Assembly: GCA_031772625.1 (NCBI GenBank)
Contig: CM062815.1
Span: 921,856,582 to 921,920,581 of the forward strand
DNA: 64,000 nucleotides
Origin: Pinus tabuliformis
Taxonomy: Eukaryota; Streptophyta; Pinopsida; Pinales; Pinaceae
Direction: 5' to 3'
Shown here: piece by piece, positions 36,315 to 47,207 of the stretch
Position numbering within the stretch: position 1 is the first letter of the stretch
How the letters are laid out: each line of letters opens with the position of its first letter
The notes under the pieces: generated by a model
Told to the model about the DNA's origin: nothing
Databases searched by the model: none
What the model saw: only the letters and a program-made list of their open reading frames with translations
Made by a program: the position numbers and the translations under genes

Positions 36315-37988
36315 CTACTGCTGCATGGAGGAACCCTTTGCAGGGGTCATGGATGTAGCAACGATCTTCCCCTTATTTTGGGAGTGAACCAGACAGATGA
36401 ATTTCCTGGTCTGTGATATGAGCTTGCTGCCTTTTTTGGTAGTGATCAAAGATGTGGCGGTAGGTGGGGCTACCTCCGGTATCCTGTATAATGAATCATT
36501 CAAAGAAATAATGACAGCACGAGGCCTTGACTCATACACAGCATGTCGCCTCCACAAGTATGGCTGGCCTAATAATACATCACAAATATCCAGAGGTGTA
36601 ACATCACACAATGCCTCGTCTGTGAAGGGCTTGATGCTGTAGGGAAGGCGGCATTGCTGGCGAACTTTGATATCTCGTCCTTCGTGAAGCCACCCGATAC
36701 TGTACGGCTGTGGGTGAGGTGTAGTCGGTAGGCCCAACCGCTTCACGACCTCTGCTGAAACGAGGTTCTTTTGGCTACCACTGTCGACAATGAATTGTAG
36801 CGGCGAACCCTTCACCCACATTTGTGAGTGGAAAAGACGCTCCCCTTCCTTTGGATTTTCGGGCTCATCTTTCTGGATCTTGGCGGTGGCAACAGTGGCA
36901 CTGGGACCCGCATCAATGATCTGCTTCCCTTTGCCATTCCCCTTGTCGGGTTCTAGCTCAGGATCGGAACATGCATCTGACTCGGAAGCCTTCAACTCAG
37001 CCACCAGCGACTGCTTGGTCCGATACTCACTTGTGTTATGAGTGGGACTTTTGTGGAACTCACACCACTTTCCTATGTCCTTCTTCGGCTTTGTGGTGTT
37101 GTTCTTTTCTTGCGGCTTCAACGGGTTGTCTTGGGTCACCCCGCCTTGGCTTTGTCCTTTGGGCTTCGGATTTGCAGATCCAAAGTCTCGCTTCTTCTGT
37201 TTGAACTTTTGCTCGATTTTGACAGCGTATCGGTATGCTGTGCCGAGTGAGGGGATGTTCAAAAACACCATCTCTTCCTGGATGTATCTGTGCAGGCAGC
37301 CACGGTAATTGAGTACCAGATGCAGCTCAGAATCTTTGATACCCAACTGTGTGCGAAGGGTACGAAAAATGTTTGTGAACTCCGGCACATCTTGGTCTCG
37401 TCCCTGCCGCAGTGTGGTCCATTTGATGTATTTGTCCTCATAGCTTCCGACAGGGTAGTATTGCTCCTTGATGGCATCCCGGAAGTCATTCCAAGTGGGT
37501 GCGGCTGAAAATAGTGAGCCTGTACTTTCATCCTTCTGCTCGCAGTAGGTTTCCCACCAGTCCTTGATCTGGGGGGCTGCTTTGAGAAGAGCAAAAACAA
37601 TCTTTTCCCGACTTGAAAATTCATGAACAGAAAAATACCCATCTAGCAGATTTAACCATTTATCTACGGCATCTGCGTCTATTTGACCCTCGAAGATGCG
37701 GATTTCAAAATTAACTTGTACCTTAAACGGTGTGGCATTTCCAGAGTCGCTGTTGGAAGCCGATGCGTCGCTTCTGGGTATTCGCTGAAGAATCTGCGCA
37801 AAGCTATCCATCATCGCATTCCTTTGCCGCTCGAGCGCTTCTTCGAGCAAGATTTTGATAGGATCTCCTACTCCCTCGTCTTTCTTCTCATCCGCCATGG
37901 AAGGCCGTCGGGATTTGCGAGGCTGGTCTTGCAAAGGTTCGACCAGTTCAGGCCCTAACTCCTTATATCCCGACCTTGTTGGGGGCAT
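36315..37988 (-). CDS. gag-protease polyprotein of array unit 5 (557 aa)
   Basis: A single ORF. Residues about 70-260 match the retrotransposon gag core (FEGQIDADAVDKWLNLLDGY, then VKDWWE or IKDWWE and WNDFRDAIKEQYYP). A basic linker (about 262-310) leads to a zinc-knuckle-like CEFHKSPTHNTSE followed by C or Y depending on the copy. This is a Cys-His-His-Cys arrangement rather than the usual CCHC. An acidic linker (SDACSDPE) comes next. A retropepsin domain starts at about residue 400, with FIVDSGSQKNLV as the active-site block and CDVLLGQPYLW near the end. The family usually continues into RT; here it does not. It could supply virus-like-particle protein for its own RNA, with RT and integrase coming from another element. 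Confidence 0.85.
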   Translation of the reverse strand: MPPTRSGYKELGPELVEPLQDQPRKSRRPSMADEKKDEGVGDPIKILLEEALERQRNAMMDSFAQILQRIPRSDASASNSDSGNATPFKVQVNFEIRIFEGQIDADAVDKWLNLLDGYFSVHEFSSREKIVFALLKAAPQIKDWWETYCEQKDESTGSLFSAAPTWNDFRDAIKEQYYPVGSYEDKYIKWTTLRQGRDQDVPEFTNIFRTLRTQLGIKDSELHLVLNYRGCLHRYIQEEMVFLNIPSLGTAYRYAVKIEQKFKQKKRDFGSANPKPKGQSQGGVTQDNPLKPQEKNNTTKPKKDIGKWCEFHKSPTHNTSEYRTKQSLVAELKASESDACSDPELEPDKGNGKGKQIIDAGPSATVATAKIQKDEPENPKEGERLFHSQMWVKGSPLQFIVDSGSQKNLVSAEVVKRLGLPTTPHPQPYSIGWLHEGRDIKVRQQCRLPYSIKPFTDEALCDVTPLDICDVLLGQPYLWRRHAVYESRPRAVIISLNDSLYRIPEVAPPTATSLITTKKGSKLISQTRKFICLVHSQNKGKIVATSMTPAKGSSMQQ

Positions 37989-38029
37989 GCAAAGAAAAAC
38001 AGAGAAAAAGCAGTCCGCTCTGATACCAC

Positions 38030-38680
38030 TGATCCGTATTTAAACAGGAACGCAATAGATTATAGAGATAACCATAAATACAGAGATGCAATAACCATAA
38101 ACACAGAGATGCAGCGGAAATAATGCTTCACTTCATTAATGTAAAATACTGAAATATGCTTACAACCAAAAATGGAAATAAACCAGCTAGGGCGATGGTA
38201 GCTTATCTCTGAGAAGAGATGTACGGCTACATACCTCTGAACTGTTTCAAACTGTATTACAATGAGGCTCGAAGGCCTATTTATTGTTGAGAAACAATGG
38301 CAAACCCTTCACATCCTGAAACCTAACCCTAGAAGATGAAACGCCAAATTGTGGGCCCCGTTTGGGTAAATTGGTACATCAATTTCCCGGGGTCGTAACT
38401 TTGGCATACGATCTCCGTTTGACGCGTACGATAGCTCGTTAGAAAGATTTATCCGAGTACTACCACTTTGGGAGGCAACATCGGTCCATGGACCCATGTT
38501 GCCCCAGAATCCCAAAAAAATGTCGTTTAGGGCCTCAAAACGGCTCCGGAAGTTCAGGACCCGAAAAACTGCTAAAAATAGTAAACTGTGCTACAATTTA
38601 GGAAACTAAAAAGACTGAAAGAGACAGTTGTGGGGGTCCAAATGGGATAGGTGGGTGGCCACCAATATCCACCTGGATCA
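38030..38680 (-). repeat. Array LTR 6
   Basis: 651 bp, tgatcc...ggatca. Confidence 0.95.
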
Positions 38681-40754
38681 TTCCTCCCCCCTTAGGAAGC
38701 AATGGTCCCCATTGCGTTGAGTTCCTCCATCTGCTGAACTTTTCCTGCAATCTCTGATGTTTCCAGTGATGGTGGGAAGCATGGTTGACGATGGTCCACA
38801 TTGAACATTTGGTGCAAGCGAAGGAATGGAGGAATGATGTGCTCCAAAGCATTGTTCCCCATAGCCTTGGTACTGTTGTAAGGACCATGTCGGAGTGGTC
38901 TGAGCTTCTGATGGGTTCCGGTAAGGCGTTCTTTCTGTCGATGCAACCAGACTTTGTTGCCTACCTGAAACTTGTGTGGTACCCATGTGGGTGAGGAGAA
39001 GTTGTTCCTGTGTTTTGTCATGACCGTATCCCTTTGCTGCTACTGCTGCATGGAGGAACCCTTTGCAGGGGTCATGGATGTAGCAATGATCTTCCCCTTA
39101 TTTTGGGAGTGAACCAGACAGATGAATTTCCTGGTCTGTGATATGAGCTTGCTGCCTTTTTTGGTAGTGATCAAAGATGTGGCAGTAGGTGGGGCTACCT
39201 CCGGTATCCTGTATAATGAATCATTCAAAGAAATAATGACAGCACGAGGACTTGACTCATACACAACATGTCGCCTCCACAAGTATGGCTGGCCTAATAA
39301 TACATCACAAACATCTAGAGGTGTAACATCACACAATACCTCGTCTGTGAAGGGCTTGATGCTGTAGGGAAGGCGGCATTGCTGGCGAACTTTGATATCT
39401 CGTCCTTCATGAAGCCACCCGATACTGTACGGCTGTGGGTGAGGTGTAGTCGGTAGGCCCAACCGCTTCATGACCTCTGCTGAAACGAGGTTCTTTTGGC
39501 TACCACTGTCGACAATGAATTGTAGCGGCGAACCCTTCACTCACATCTGTGAGTGGAAAAGACGCTCCCCTTCCTCTGGATTTTCGGACTCATCTTTCTG
39601 GATCTTGGCGGTGGAAACAGTGGCACTGGGATCCGCATCAATGATCTTCTTCCTTTTGCCATTCCCCTTGTCGGGTTCTGGCTCAGGATCGGAACATGCA
39701 TCTGACTCGGAAGCCTTCAACTCAGCCACCAGCGACTTCTTGGTCCGACACTCACTTGTGTTATGAGTGGGACTTTTGTGGAACTCACACCACTTTCCTA
39801 TGTCCTTCTTCGGCTTTGTGGTGTTGTTCTTTTCTTGCGGCTTCGACGGGTTGTCTTGGGTCACCCCGCCTTGGCTTTGTCCTTTGGGCTTCGGATTTGC
39901 AGATCCAAAGTCTCGCTTCTTCTGTTTGAACTTTTGCTCGATTTTGACAGCGTATCGGTATGCTGTGCCGAGTGAGGGGATGTTCAAAAACACCATCTCT
40001 TCCTAGATGTATCTGTGCAAGCAGCCACGGTATTTGAGTACCAGATGCAGCTCAGAATCTTTGATACCCAACTGTGTGCGAAGGGTATGAAAAATGTTTG
40101 TGAACTCCGGCACATCTTGGTCTCGTCCCTGCCGCAGTGTGGTCCATTTGATGTATTTGTCCTCATAGCTTCCGACAGGGTAGTATTGCTCCTTGATGGC
40201 GTCCTGGAAGTCATTCCAAGTGGGTGCGGCTGAAAATTGTGAGCCTGTACTTTCATCCTTCTGCTCGCAGTAGGTTTCCCACCAGTCCTTGACGTGGGGG
40301 GCTGCTTTGAGAAGAGTAAAAACAATCTTTTCCCGACTTGAAAATTCATGAACAGAAAAATACCCATCTAGCAGATTTAACCATTTATCTACAGCATCTG
40401 CGTCTATTTGACCCTCGAAGATGGGGATTTCAAAATTAACTTGTACCTTAAACGGTGTGGCATTTCCAGAGTCGCTGTTGGAAGCCGATGCGTCGCCTCT
40501 GGGTAGCCGCTGAAGAATCTGCGCAAAGCTATCCATCATCGCATTCCTTTGCCGCTTGAGCGCTTCTTCAAGCAAGATTTTGATAGGATCTCCTACTCCC
40601 TTATCTTTCTTCTCATCCACCATGGAAGGCCGTCGGGATTTGCGAGGCTGGTCTTGCAAAGGTTCGACCAGTTCAAGCCCTAACTCCTTATATCCCGACC
40701 TTGTTGGGGACATGCAAAGAAAAACAGAGAAAAAGCAGACCGCTCTGATACCAC
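38681..40754 (-). mobile_element. Array unit 6 internal region (gag-protease)
   Basis: Coding area 39040-40713, broken about twice. It shares variants with unit 1 at the opposite end of the array. The integrase C-terminal remnant lies at 38692-39021. Confidence 0.85.
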
Positions 40755-41405
40755 TGATCCGTATTTAAACAGGAACGCAATAGATTATAGAGATAACCAT
40801 AAATACAGAGATGCAATAACCATAAACACAGAGATGCAGCGGAAATAATGCTTCATTTCATTAATGTAAAATACTGAAATATGCTTACAACCAGAAATGG
40901 AAATAAACCAGCTAGGGCGATGGTAGCTTATCTCTGAGAAGAGATGTGCGGCTACATGCCTCTGAACTGTTTCAAACTTCATTACAATGAGGCTCGAAGG
41001 CCTATTTATTGTTGAGAAACAATGGAAAACCCTTCACATCCCGAAACCTAACCCTAGAAGATGAAACGCCAAATTGTGGGCCCTGTTTGGGTAAATTGGT
41101 ACATCAATTTCCCGGGGTCGTAAATTTGGCATACGATCTCCATTTGACGCGTACGATAGCTCGTTAGAAAGATCTATCCGAGTACTACCACTTTGGGAGG
41201 CAACATCGGTCCACGGATCCATGTTGCCCCAGAATCCCAAAAAAACGTCGTTTAGGGCCTCAAAACGGCTCCGGAAGTTCAGGACCCGAAAAACTGCTAA
41301 AAATAGTAAACTGGGCTACAATTTAGGAAACTAAAAAGACTGAAAGAGACAGTTGTGGGGGTCCAAATGGGATAGGTGGGTGGCCACCAACATCCACCTG
41401 GATCA
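40755..41405 (-). repeat. Array LTR 7 (5' LTR of the array)
   Basis: 651 bp. It ends ggatca at 41405 and is followed by the attat duplication and then plus-strand gypsy integrase. Confidence 0.95.
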
Positions 41406-41410
41406 ATTAT

Positions 41411-41859
41411 CTTGAGGGAATTTCATGTTAAGTTGTATTCAGGTCATCCAGGATATAAGAAGGCTCTAACAACTAGGAAGAACTTCTACTATTGGTCAAA
41501 TTTGAAGAAAGAGGTAGCTGATTTAACCGTCAGGTGTTTATATTTTCAAAATGTAGAGGAAGAGTGCAAACATTCATGTGGTTTACTACAATTGATTCTG
41601 ATTCTAGAATGGAAATGGGAGGTCATTTCTATTGATTTCATCACAATTTTTCTTAGGAAATCTAGACAACATGATTCCATTATCGTTTTGGTGGATAAGT
41701 TGACAAAGGTAGCTCACTTCATAGTGGTAAAGTCTACTTACTCACCTATTGAGGTAGAATATAAGTTGACAAAGGTAGCTCACTTCATAGTGGTAAAGTC
41801 TACTTACTCACCTATTGAGGTAGAATAGGTCTTCATCAGGGAGATAGTGAGATTATATC
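41411..41859 (+). pseudogene. Ty3/gypsy integrase remnant, right piece of the split plus-strand element
   Basis: Begins LREFHVKLYSGHPGYKKA (an integrase zinc-binding H2 region), then YYWSNLKKEVADL. The catalytic core start follows, with ISIDFITIF and SIIVLVDKLTKVAHFI. A 66-bp tandem duplication lies at 41695-41826. It ends at FIREIVRLY where the DNA transposon begins. It continues the RT-RNase H piece that stops at 24428. Confidence 0.85.
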
Positions 41860-41886
41860 AACAATGTAAACTTTGAAATGCGAACT
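41860..41886 (+). repeat. Left terminal inverted repeat
   Basis: Reads AACAATGTAAACTTT and continues to GAACT. The reverse complement of 53886-53912 matches at 24 of 27 positions, and similarity ends sharply after GAACT. Confidence 0.7.
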
Positions 41887-42676
41887 GATATGATTACAAG
41901 TTTCATTGAGGTAGCAAAAAAATCAAGCGATTTTGAAAAGTGGTGATGCAGAATACATATATATTTTTTTAGCATAGTTTTTGACACTTTAATTTTTTTA
42001 TGTACATTAGTTTTTAGAATGTTACTAATTTGCATGCTAATTTTAAAAAGTGTTGGTTTTGCATCAGGCCCTTTTTTTAAAAGACTTATTTTTTGACTTT
42101 TAATTTTCTAATGCATTAAATGTGAATAATTATTTTCTAAATCTAACAATTTTTGAAGTGGTCCTCTTCTTCATATTTTCTTGTTTTTCTTTTAATTTTT
42201 TTTTAATACTGAGGTATTTGTTTTTTTGCATAGTTAAAGAAGAAGGTCGATATTTTAAAGTTTCGATATTCTACGTATTTATATATTGTTAATTATTTTT
42301 TCAATGCACATCAAATAATTGTCTCTAGAAAAATTAATTTTTAACAATTGACATAAAAATAAACATTTTGATAATTTTTTGCTAGAAATCACATGTCAAA
42401 ATCACAATTTGCATAGGAAAAAGTTAACAAAAAATGGTTAAATAATAGTTGTTTTTTTATGAATTTCATGTCAAAAAATAAAAATAATCACATTTTTTTC
42501 AAAAAACAATGATTCACATAAAAATTAAAGAGAAAATCACATAATACAAACATTGAACATTGAACAACATTAATTGAATGCTTATTCTTCTCATAAAATG
42601 TCAAAGTCAAAACATTACAAGAATAACTAATTAGTAGTTACAAAAAATGAGCTTGATTTCCAAGCATAACTTAAAT
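41887..42676. other. AT-rich left subterminal region, no gene seen
   Basis: About 790 bp of very AT-rich sequence with many T and A runs, downstream of the methyltransferase gene stop. It presumably holds its 3' untranslated region. Confidence 0.5.
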
Positions 42677-45600
42677 TTAATCAACAATATCACATAATCC
42701 AAACTTTTCATCCTCTAGAGTTTCATCATTGTGTTCTTCCACAATATTTTCTGCGTCATTTTGATCATTTTCTTCTTCTAATGGATCTTTGATGTCTACG
42801 AAACTCCCAATGTATGCCTTTCCAATCATTCCATGTAATGTTGGTTGAGGTTCCTTTTCCTTTTTTTCCACACGTGATTCATTAAAATCCTTTGTCGTCA
42901 ACCCAATTTCTTGCATTGCATTTGGAATAAATTGAAGAACATTAATTCTTTGGTGAATAAATTTGCACTTTACTGGATCTTTTTCAATGGCAATGCAATT
43001 TATTCCCTTTTGTAGGCAACATGCTAGTGTTGTACCTAATTATCAATCACAAAAGAAATAATGGAGTAAATTATTATACTGACATATAAATTAAGAAAGA
43101 AGATATTGAAATCCAATTCTATATAATAAAACTTACCTGAGCTTGAAAATAAATCCAGAACCCAATCTCTTTCATTTTAACGTAAGTCTATAATATAGTT
43201 AATCAATGACTGTGGTTTTTGATAAATGTTAACTATCTCTCCTTTTTCTTCTTTATCTTCATATGTTGTTTTTTTCACAACAACATCATAAACCAGTACT
43301 TGGCTATGACTCTTTCCATCTACTCGGTTAAAAATCATAGACATATAGCTATCATCTTTTGTCCAACTATCAATATGGATGAATTCACAATCATTTATAA
43401 TTGGTTGATATTCATGGTTAAGAAGATTTGACTTTTTTCAGTAACATGAAATAGTAAAAGTTCAATTAAATTGTACATAAATGAATTGTTTAACATTAAT
43501 TGAACATACAATTTCAACGTCTTACCATGTAAGTTGCATCCTTTAGTTTGTTTTCCCCTTGAATCTTGCCAATAACAGTGCCAATTGTGTGCGTGAATGA
43601 AATGGCACAAATATCCATAATGGTGATGATGTGACTTCTATAAATCCCACAACCACTTTACTAAGAGCTTGATAAGTATAAGGGTCACTATCATAGTCAA
43701 TGCTTGGGATATTGAAACCATGGGGCATATCTGCAATAACTAGGGAATAATCCCTTTTAGGTATGAGTTTAGCAATGTCTTGACAGTCACCTTGTATTAC
43801 TTGATATTGAGTAGTATCAAGTTCAGCATTCCTAAGACGCTGCTTTCTTAGTCTTTCGATCTTAATTTTTTCAGTAAAGCTTCTAAGACTATTTGCTACT
43901 CCATTTTCATCCTTCCTCATCCTTAATAAAATAAATAAATATATGTATAAGTTATAAAATAAAAATATTATATAGATGAATAAAAATGAATGTATAAGTC
44001 AACATACATTTTTAAATGAACTATAGAAATCTTTTAGTGTTGATGTAGAACTTGAATATGGGTGGTTGCATACAACATCATCCCAACTATGTTCATTGAG
44101 TAATTTAACCATTTGTTCTTGTATTTTCATGTAAACTTTGTGACTTAATAGATAAAAGTTAATATAATGATATGTATAACAAATACTACAAAGAAAAATA
44201 TGTTATATTTAGAGGAAAACTATAATCTCGAAATAAGTAAAAATAATTCAACAAACTTACTTTTGAAATTCCTCAGACATTTCATCCAATCATAATTCCC
44301 TTGAATTCACACGAGACAATATTACTCTGAAACGTTTTTCATCCTTCACTCCTTGCAATTCTCTCCAAGGTGTGATAGTCATATCTTCTCGAAGTTGGTT
44401 CATTTTAGGACCTGATTTACTGCTGCGACATATCAATGGTTTAGAATTTTTGACCTTCTGGTTTTTAATGCCAATGTTCTCCCACATGCTAAAAACATCA
44501 TTAATCAATTCCCATATATCTCTAGTTCTAAATGCCAATTGGAAAATGTTATCAATACTTTTGAATATATCATAATTTACTTTGTCGTCTTTTGAATTGA
44601 TTTTCTCCTCAATTTGATAGCCTATTTCCATACAACATTCTTTTCGAAATTCTATAGTAAAATTTCTCTTATCCCCACCACATTTTTCTTCAAATTCATT
44701 ATGAATAAATCTAACCCTTTGGATGAAAGGAATAGACATCCTATATTCATTATCTGTATTATGATCCCATGCCAATAACTTTGCTTCTGTATGTGATAAA
44801 CCAACATACATGATACATTTCATTGTTTCAAAACGTGGGTTATTGGGATATTCATCCATCAATTTCCTTTGAGCTTCTACACAATGGTTCCCCCAAAGCA
44901 CATAATAATTGTATTTAAAACATTTTGACTTATCAAATGCTTCTTTGTTGGGAACTTGAAGTGGATCAACAAGAAGGCTGCACATAATTAACCACATGAG
45001 CATATGGATTGTACCTCATCAATGTCTTCAAGTTGTGAACATTTTGGTGGTGTTGCCTTTTGATTTGGTAATTAAATTTTCCAGGTGGTGTTACCTTTTG
45101 ATTTGGTATTTAAATTTTCCTTCACTTGGCTTATAGATTTGTCTCACATTAAGCTGAAATGTACAACCACCCTCAATTAAGTTTGTCTTTGTAAAGTTAT
45201 GTCAAATGGAATTTTGTTTTGTTTTAATAATGACATCCTCTAAATCAGCTCTTGGTGTAATAATTTCCATTCTTTCTTTTGAATTTTCACTAGGATATTC
45301 ACTTTTGGCATTGACTATTTCAGAATGTTCAAGTTTCATTTTTTTCCTCCTAACATTCTCATCATCAACTAGAAAAAGGACATTCCTTGGCATTGTTACT
45401 TTTGTTATTTTTATGGCTCTTCTCCTTTCAAACATCAGTTCTAATTTCATCCTTGTTAATGGCAACATATTCTTCAGCGTCAGTTTCAACTTCCTCATCT
45501 TCAAAATTAGCCTGTCTAGCTTTGCTAGATTTATCCACTATACACATTCTTTGTTGATCCCTTGGATGTAGTTTTGTAGCATTATGAATTACTAGTTTTT

Positions 45601-46271
45601 ACTTCTTTTTCTTATATTCTTTTGAATTTGAGTAGAAACTACCGACAACATTCATAATATATTTCTCTATGAAATGAATGCCTCCCAAAATAATTGAAAT
45701 ATTTTCAATAAAATTCTGTCAAATAAAAAATCATATGTCAATAAAAACTAAGTTATAAAAATTTAATGATACAGTTACAATAATTCAAAACAGAAATATA
45801 AATAACAATACTTACAATATCTTGTGCAATGTCATTTATAATTTGTTTACACATCCTTTTAGATCCCTCTGTCGTGTCATACAATGACAATGATAATTGA
45901 TATTTAATCTTGTCACCTGACTTGGGTGGTTTTGTAAGTACATAAACAACTTCAGTGTCTAGTGTCAAACAAATGTCTATGACTTTTCCTGGCACCTCAT
46001 AAAGTCCGCTATCATTAGGGATATCAACATATAGATATATCAGCAGCTGTTGTTTGTCTTCTCTATCTTTCACATACCATACGTTTTATGTAAGCTTCAC
46101 TTCTTTTGATTTCTTCCAATATTAAATCATCTTCTTATCATTTGAGGAAGTTGATAGATTTGTAGTTATTATATCAGGTTTGGTTCGTTCAACAGTGTTT
46201 TTTGAGAATCCACCTTTAATTTTAGCAGTTTTTGGTCTAGAAAGATTCACATAAATCTTCTTTGATGCCAT
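42677..46271 (-). pseudogene. ParB-like plus N4/N6-type DNA methyltransferase gene of the DNA transposon
   Basis: The start is placed at MASKKIYVNLSRP (46271); the gene ends ...CDIVD at 42677. A middle part at 44290-45003 has YYVLWGNHCVEAQRKLM and VGLSHTEAKLLAWDHN, which resembles a ParB-like fold (GNH in place of G-HR). The methyltransferase part has VIQGDCQDIAKL, then motif IV as ADMPHG (about 43732-43717; the family norm is DPPY), then QKPQSLINYII and the SAM-binding VLDLFSSSGTTLA. This last motif spans a phase-1 intron (43036-43136). INCIAIEKDP follows, then an acidic tail. The order IV before I fits beta-class N6A or N4C enzymes. GT-AG introns are visible at 45716-45815, 44136-44260, 43922-44007 and 43036-43136. 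Several stops and frameshifts interrupt it, including in the 45.2-45.6 kb part. Confidence 0.75.
43036..43136 (-). other. Spliceosomal intron inside the methyltransferase SAM motif
   Basis: On the minus strand the exon ends AGCTCAG, then GTAAGT...AATTAG, then GTACAACACTAGC. Removing it gives a continuous DLFSSSGTTLACC motif. This is the strongest evidence that the gene is eukaryotic and not a recent bacterial contaminant. Confidence 0.8.
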
Positions 46272-46424
46272 TTTACCGCAAAAAATATACAAAAAAAAAT
46301 ACAATAAATAAACAAACAAAATGAAACAAAATCTAAAAATGATAAATAATCATAAATCATAAATAATTTTGTGAAACATAACCCTTAAAAAAAAAAAAAA
46401 TTAAAATTTAAAATTAAAAAAATA

Positions 46425-46870
46425 CAGCCCCCTCCAGCCCCACCGCTGCAGCCCAACGGATCCGTGGGGTTGGAGACCTGATTCTAAGAATTAGGCCTCC
46501 ACCCCCATGGGCCCGATTGGCTACAGGGGTGGGTTGGAGGGGCTATGGCCACATTCCCCTCCGGCCCCACCCCCGTGGTCTAGTGGGCCTGTGAGGGTGG
46601 GAATCAGGCCTCCACGCCCACGGGCCCGTTTGGCCGAGGGGGTGGGGCGAGAGGGGCTAGGCCTGTTGGGACGTAGGAGTGGGGTGAGAGAGGCTACGTG
46701 GATCCCTCTCCCACCCCTCCCCAGCGGCCCAACGAGACCGTGGGGGTGGAGGCCCGATTCTAAGAATCAACCCTCACCCTTGGTGGGTTGGGCCGTGGGG
46801 GTGGGTGCCGCCAGTAGGCACAAACAGGCCCACCCTGCCCACTTTGGATGTAGTGGCCTTCTGCCTGCCA
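46425..46870. repeat. GC-rich repeat island
   Basis: About 450 bp of strongly GC-rich sequence in an otherwise AT-rich element. It is made of diverged copies of gcctccaccccca(c/t)gggcccg and gggtggggcgagaggggct. Plus-strand frames read through it (46507-46989) only because stop codons are rare at this composition. It lies 150-600 bp upstream of the methyltransferase start, between the two divergent genes, so a promoter or CpG-rich control role is possible but unproven. Confidence 0.65.
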
Positions 46871-47207
46871 TGGGACTGTCAGGTAAGCCTGGTTCATCTA
46901 AAATTTTAATTTATAAAAAAAATCTAAATTTCATTAATAAAAAATTAAGTATTATTTTATTGGAATATGTTTTTGTTCAGGTATTTTAAACAAAAAAAAC
47001 AACCCAACTGACACATAACTACTAGTAAACCTATCGAATTTTAAAACTTACACACAACAAAAGGGAAACTAACCTTTCAAATGTGATAATATTTCGTTGA
47101 ATATGTTGTCGATAATAATGTAGCTGCTCCACAAAATCGCTCCCAATCTTTTAACGGACCTCGAAAAGTCTTGATGTAATGTGAGGAATAGTGATAATGA
47201 AATTTAT

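Larger units (their letters stand above)
35956..38029 (-). mobile_element. Array unit 5 internal region (gag-protease, looks whole)
   Basis: The only unit whose 557-codon gag-protease ORF (36315-37988) reads through without an obvious break. The primer site (ctctgataccac on the plus strand, variant ccgctctgatacc) lies at 38018-38029, and the purine tract at 35956-35971. Confidence 0.9.
24429..41405 (-). mobile_element. Tandem array of six gag-protease-only LTR retrotransposons sharing seven LTRs
   Basis: Seven LTRs of 650-651 bp start at 24429, 27155, 29856, 32581, 35306, 38030 and 40755. They alternate with six internal regions of about 2.05-2.08 kb. Periods are 2726, 2701, 2725, 2725, 2724 and 2725 bp. 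LTR ends are TGATCC...GGATCA. Each internal region has, on the minus strand, an initiator tRNA-Met primer site, one gag-protease ORF, an integrase C-terminal remnant and a purine tract, but no RT or integrase core. This is the TR-GAG type of non-autonomous gypsy derivative. One 5-bp duplication bounds the whole array, so it derives from a single insertion into the plus-strand gypsy. Copies differ by only a few percent. Confidence 0.95.

Noticed and set aside
42677-46271. Bacterial contamination as the source of the methyltransferase
   Set aside because: The gene has several clean GT-AG introns, AT-rich plant-like flanks, and sits between plant retrotransposon remnants.
46507-46989. 160-codon ORF in the GC-rich island
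   Set aside because: Stop codons are rare at this composition and the translation is a Pro/Arg/Gly-rich product of short DNA repeats.
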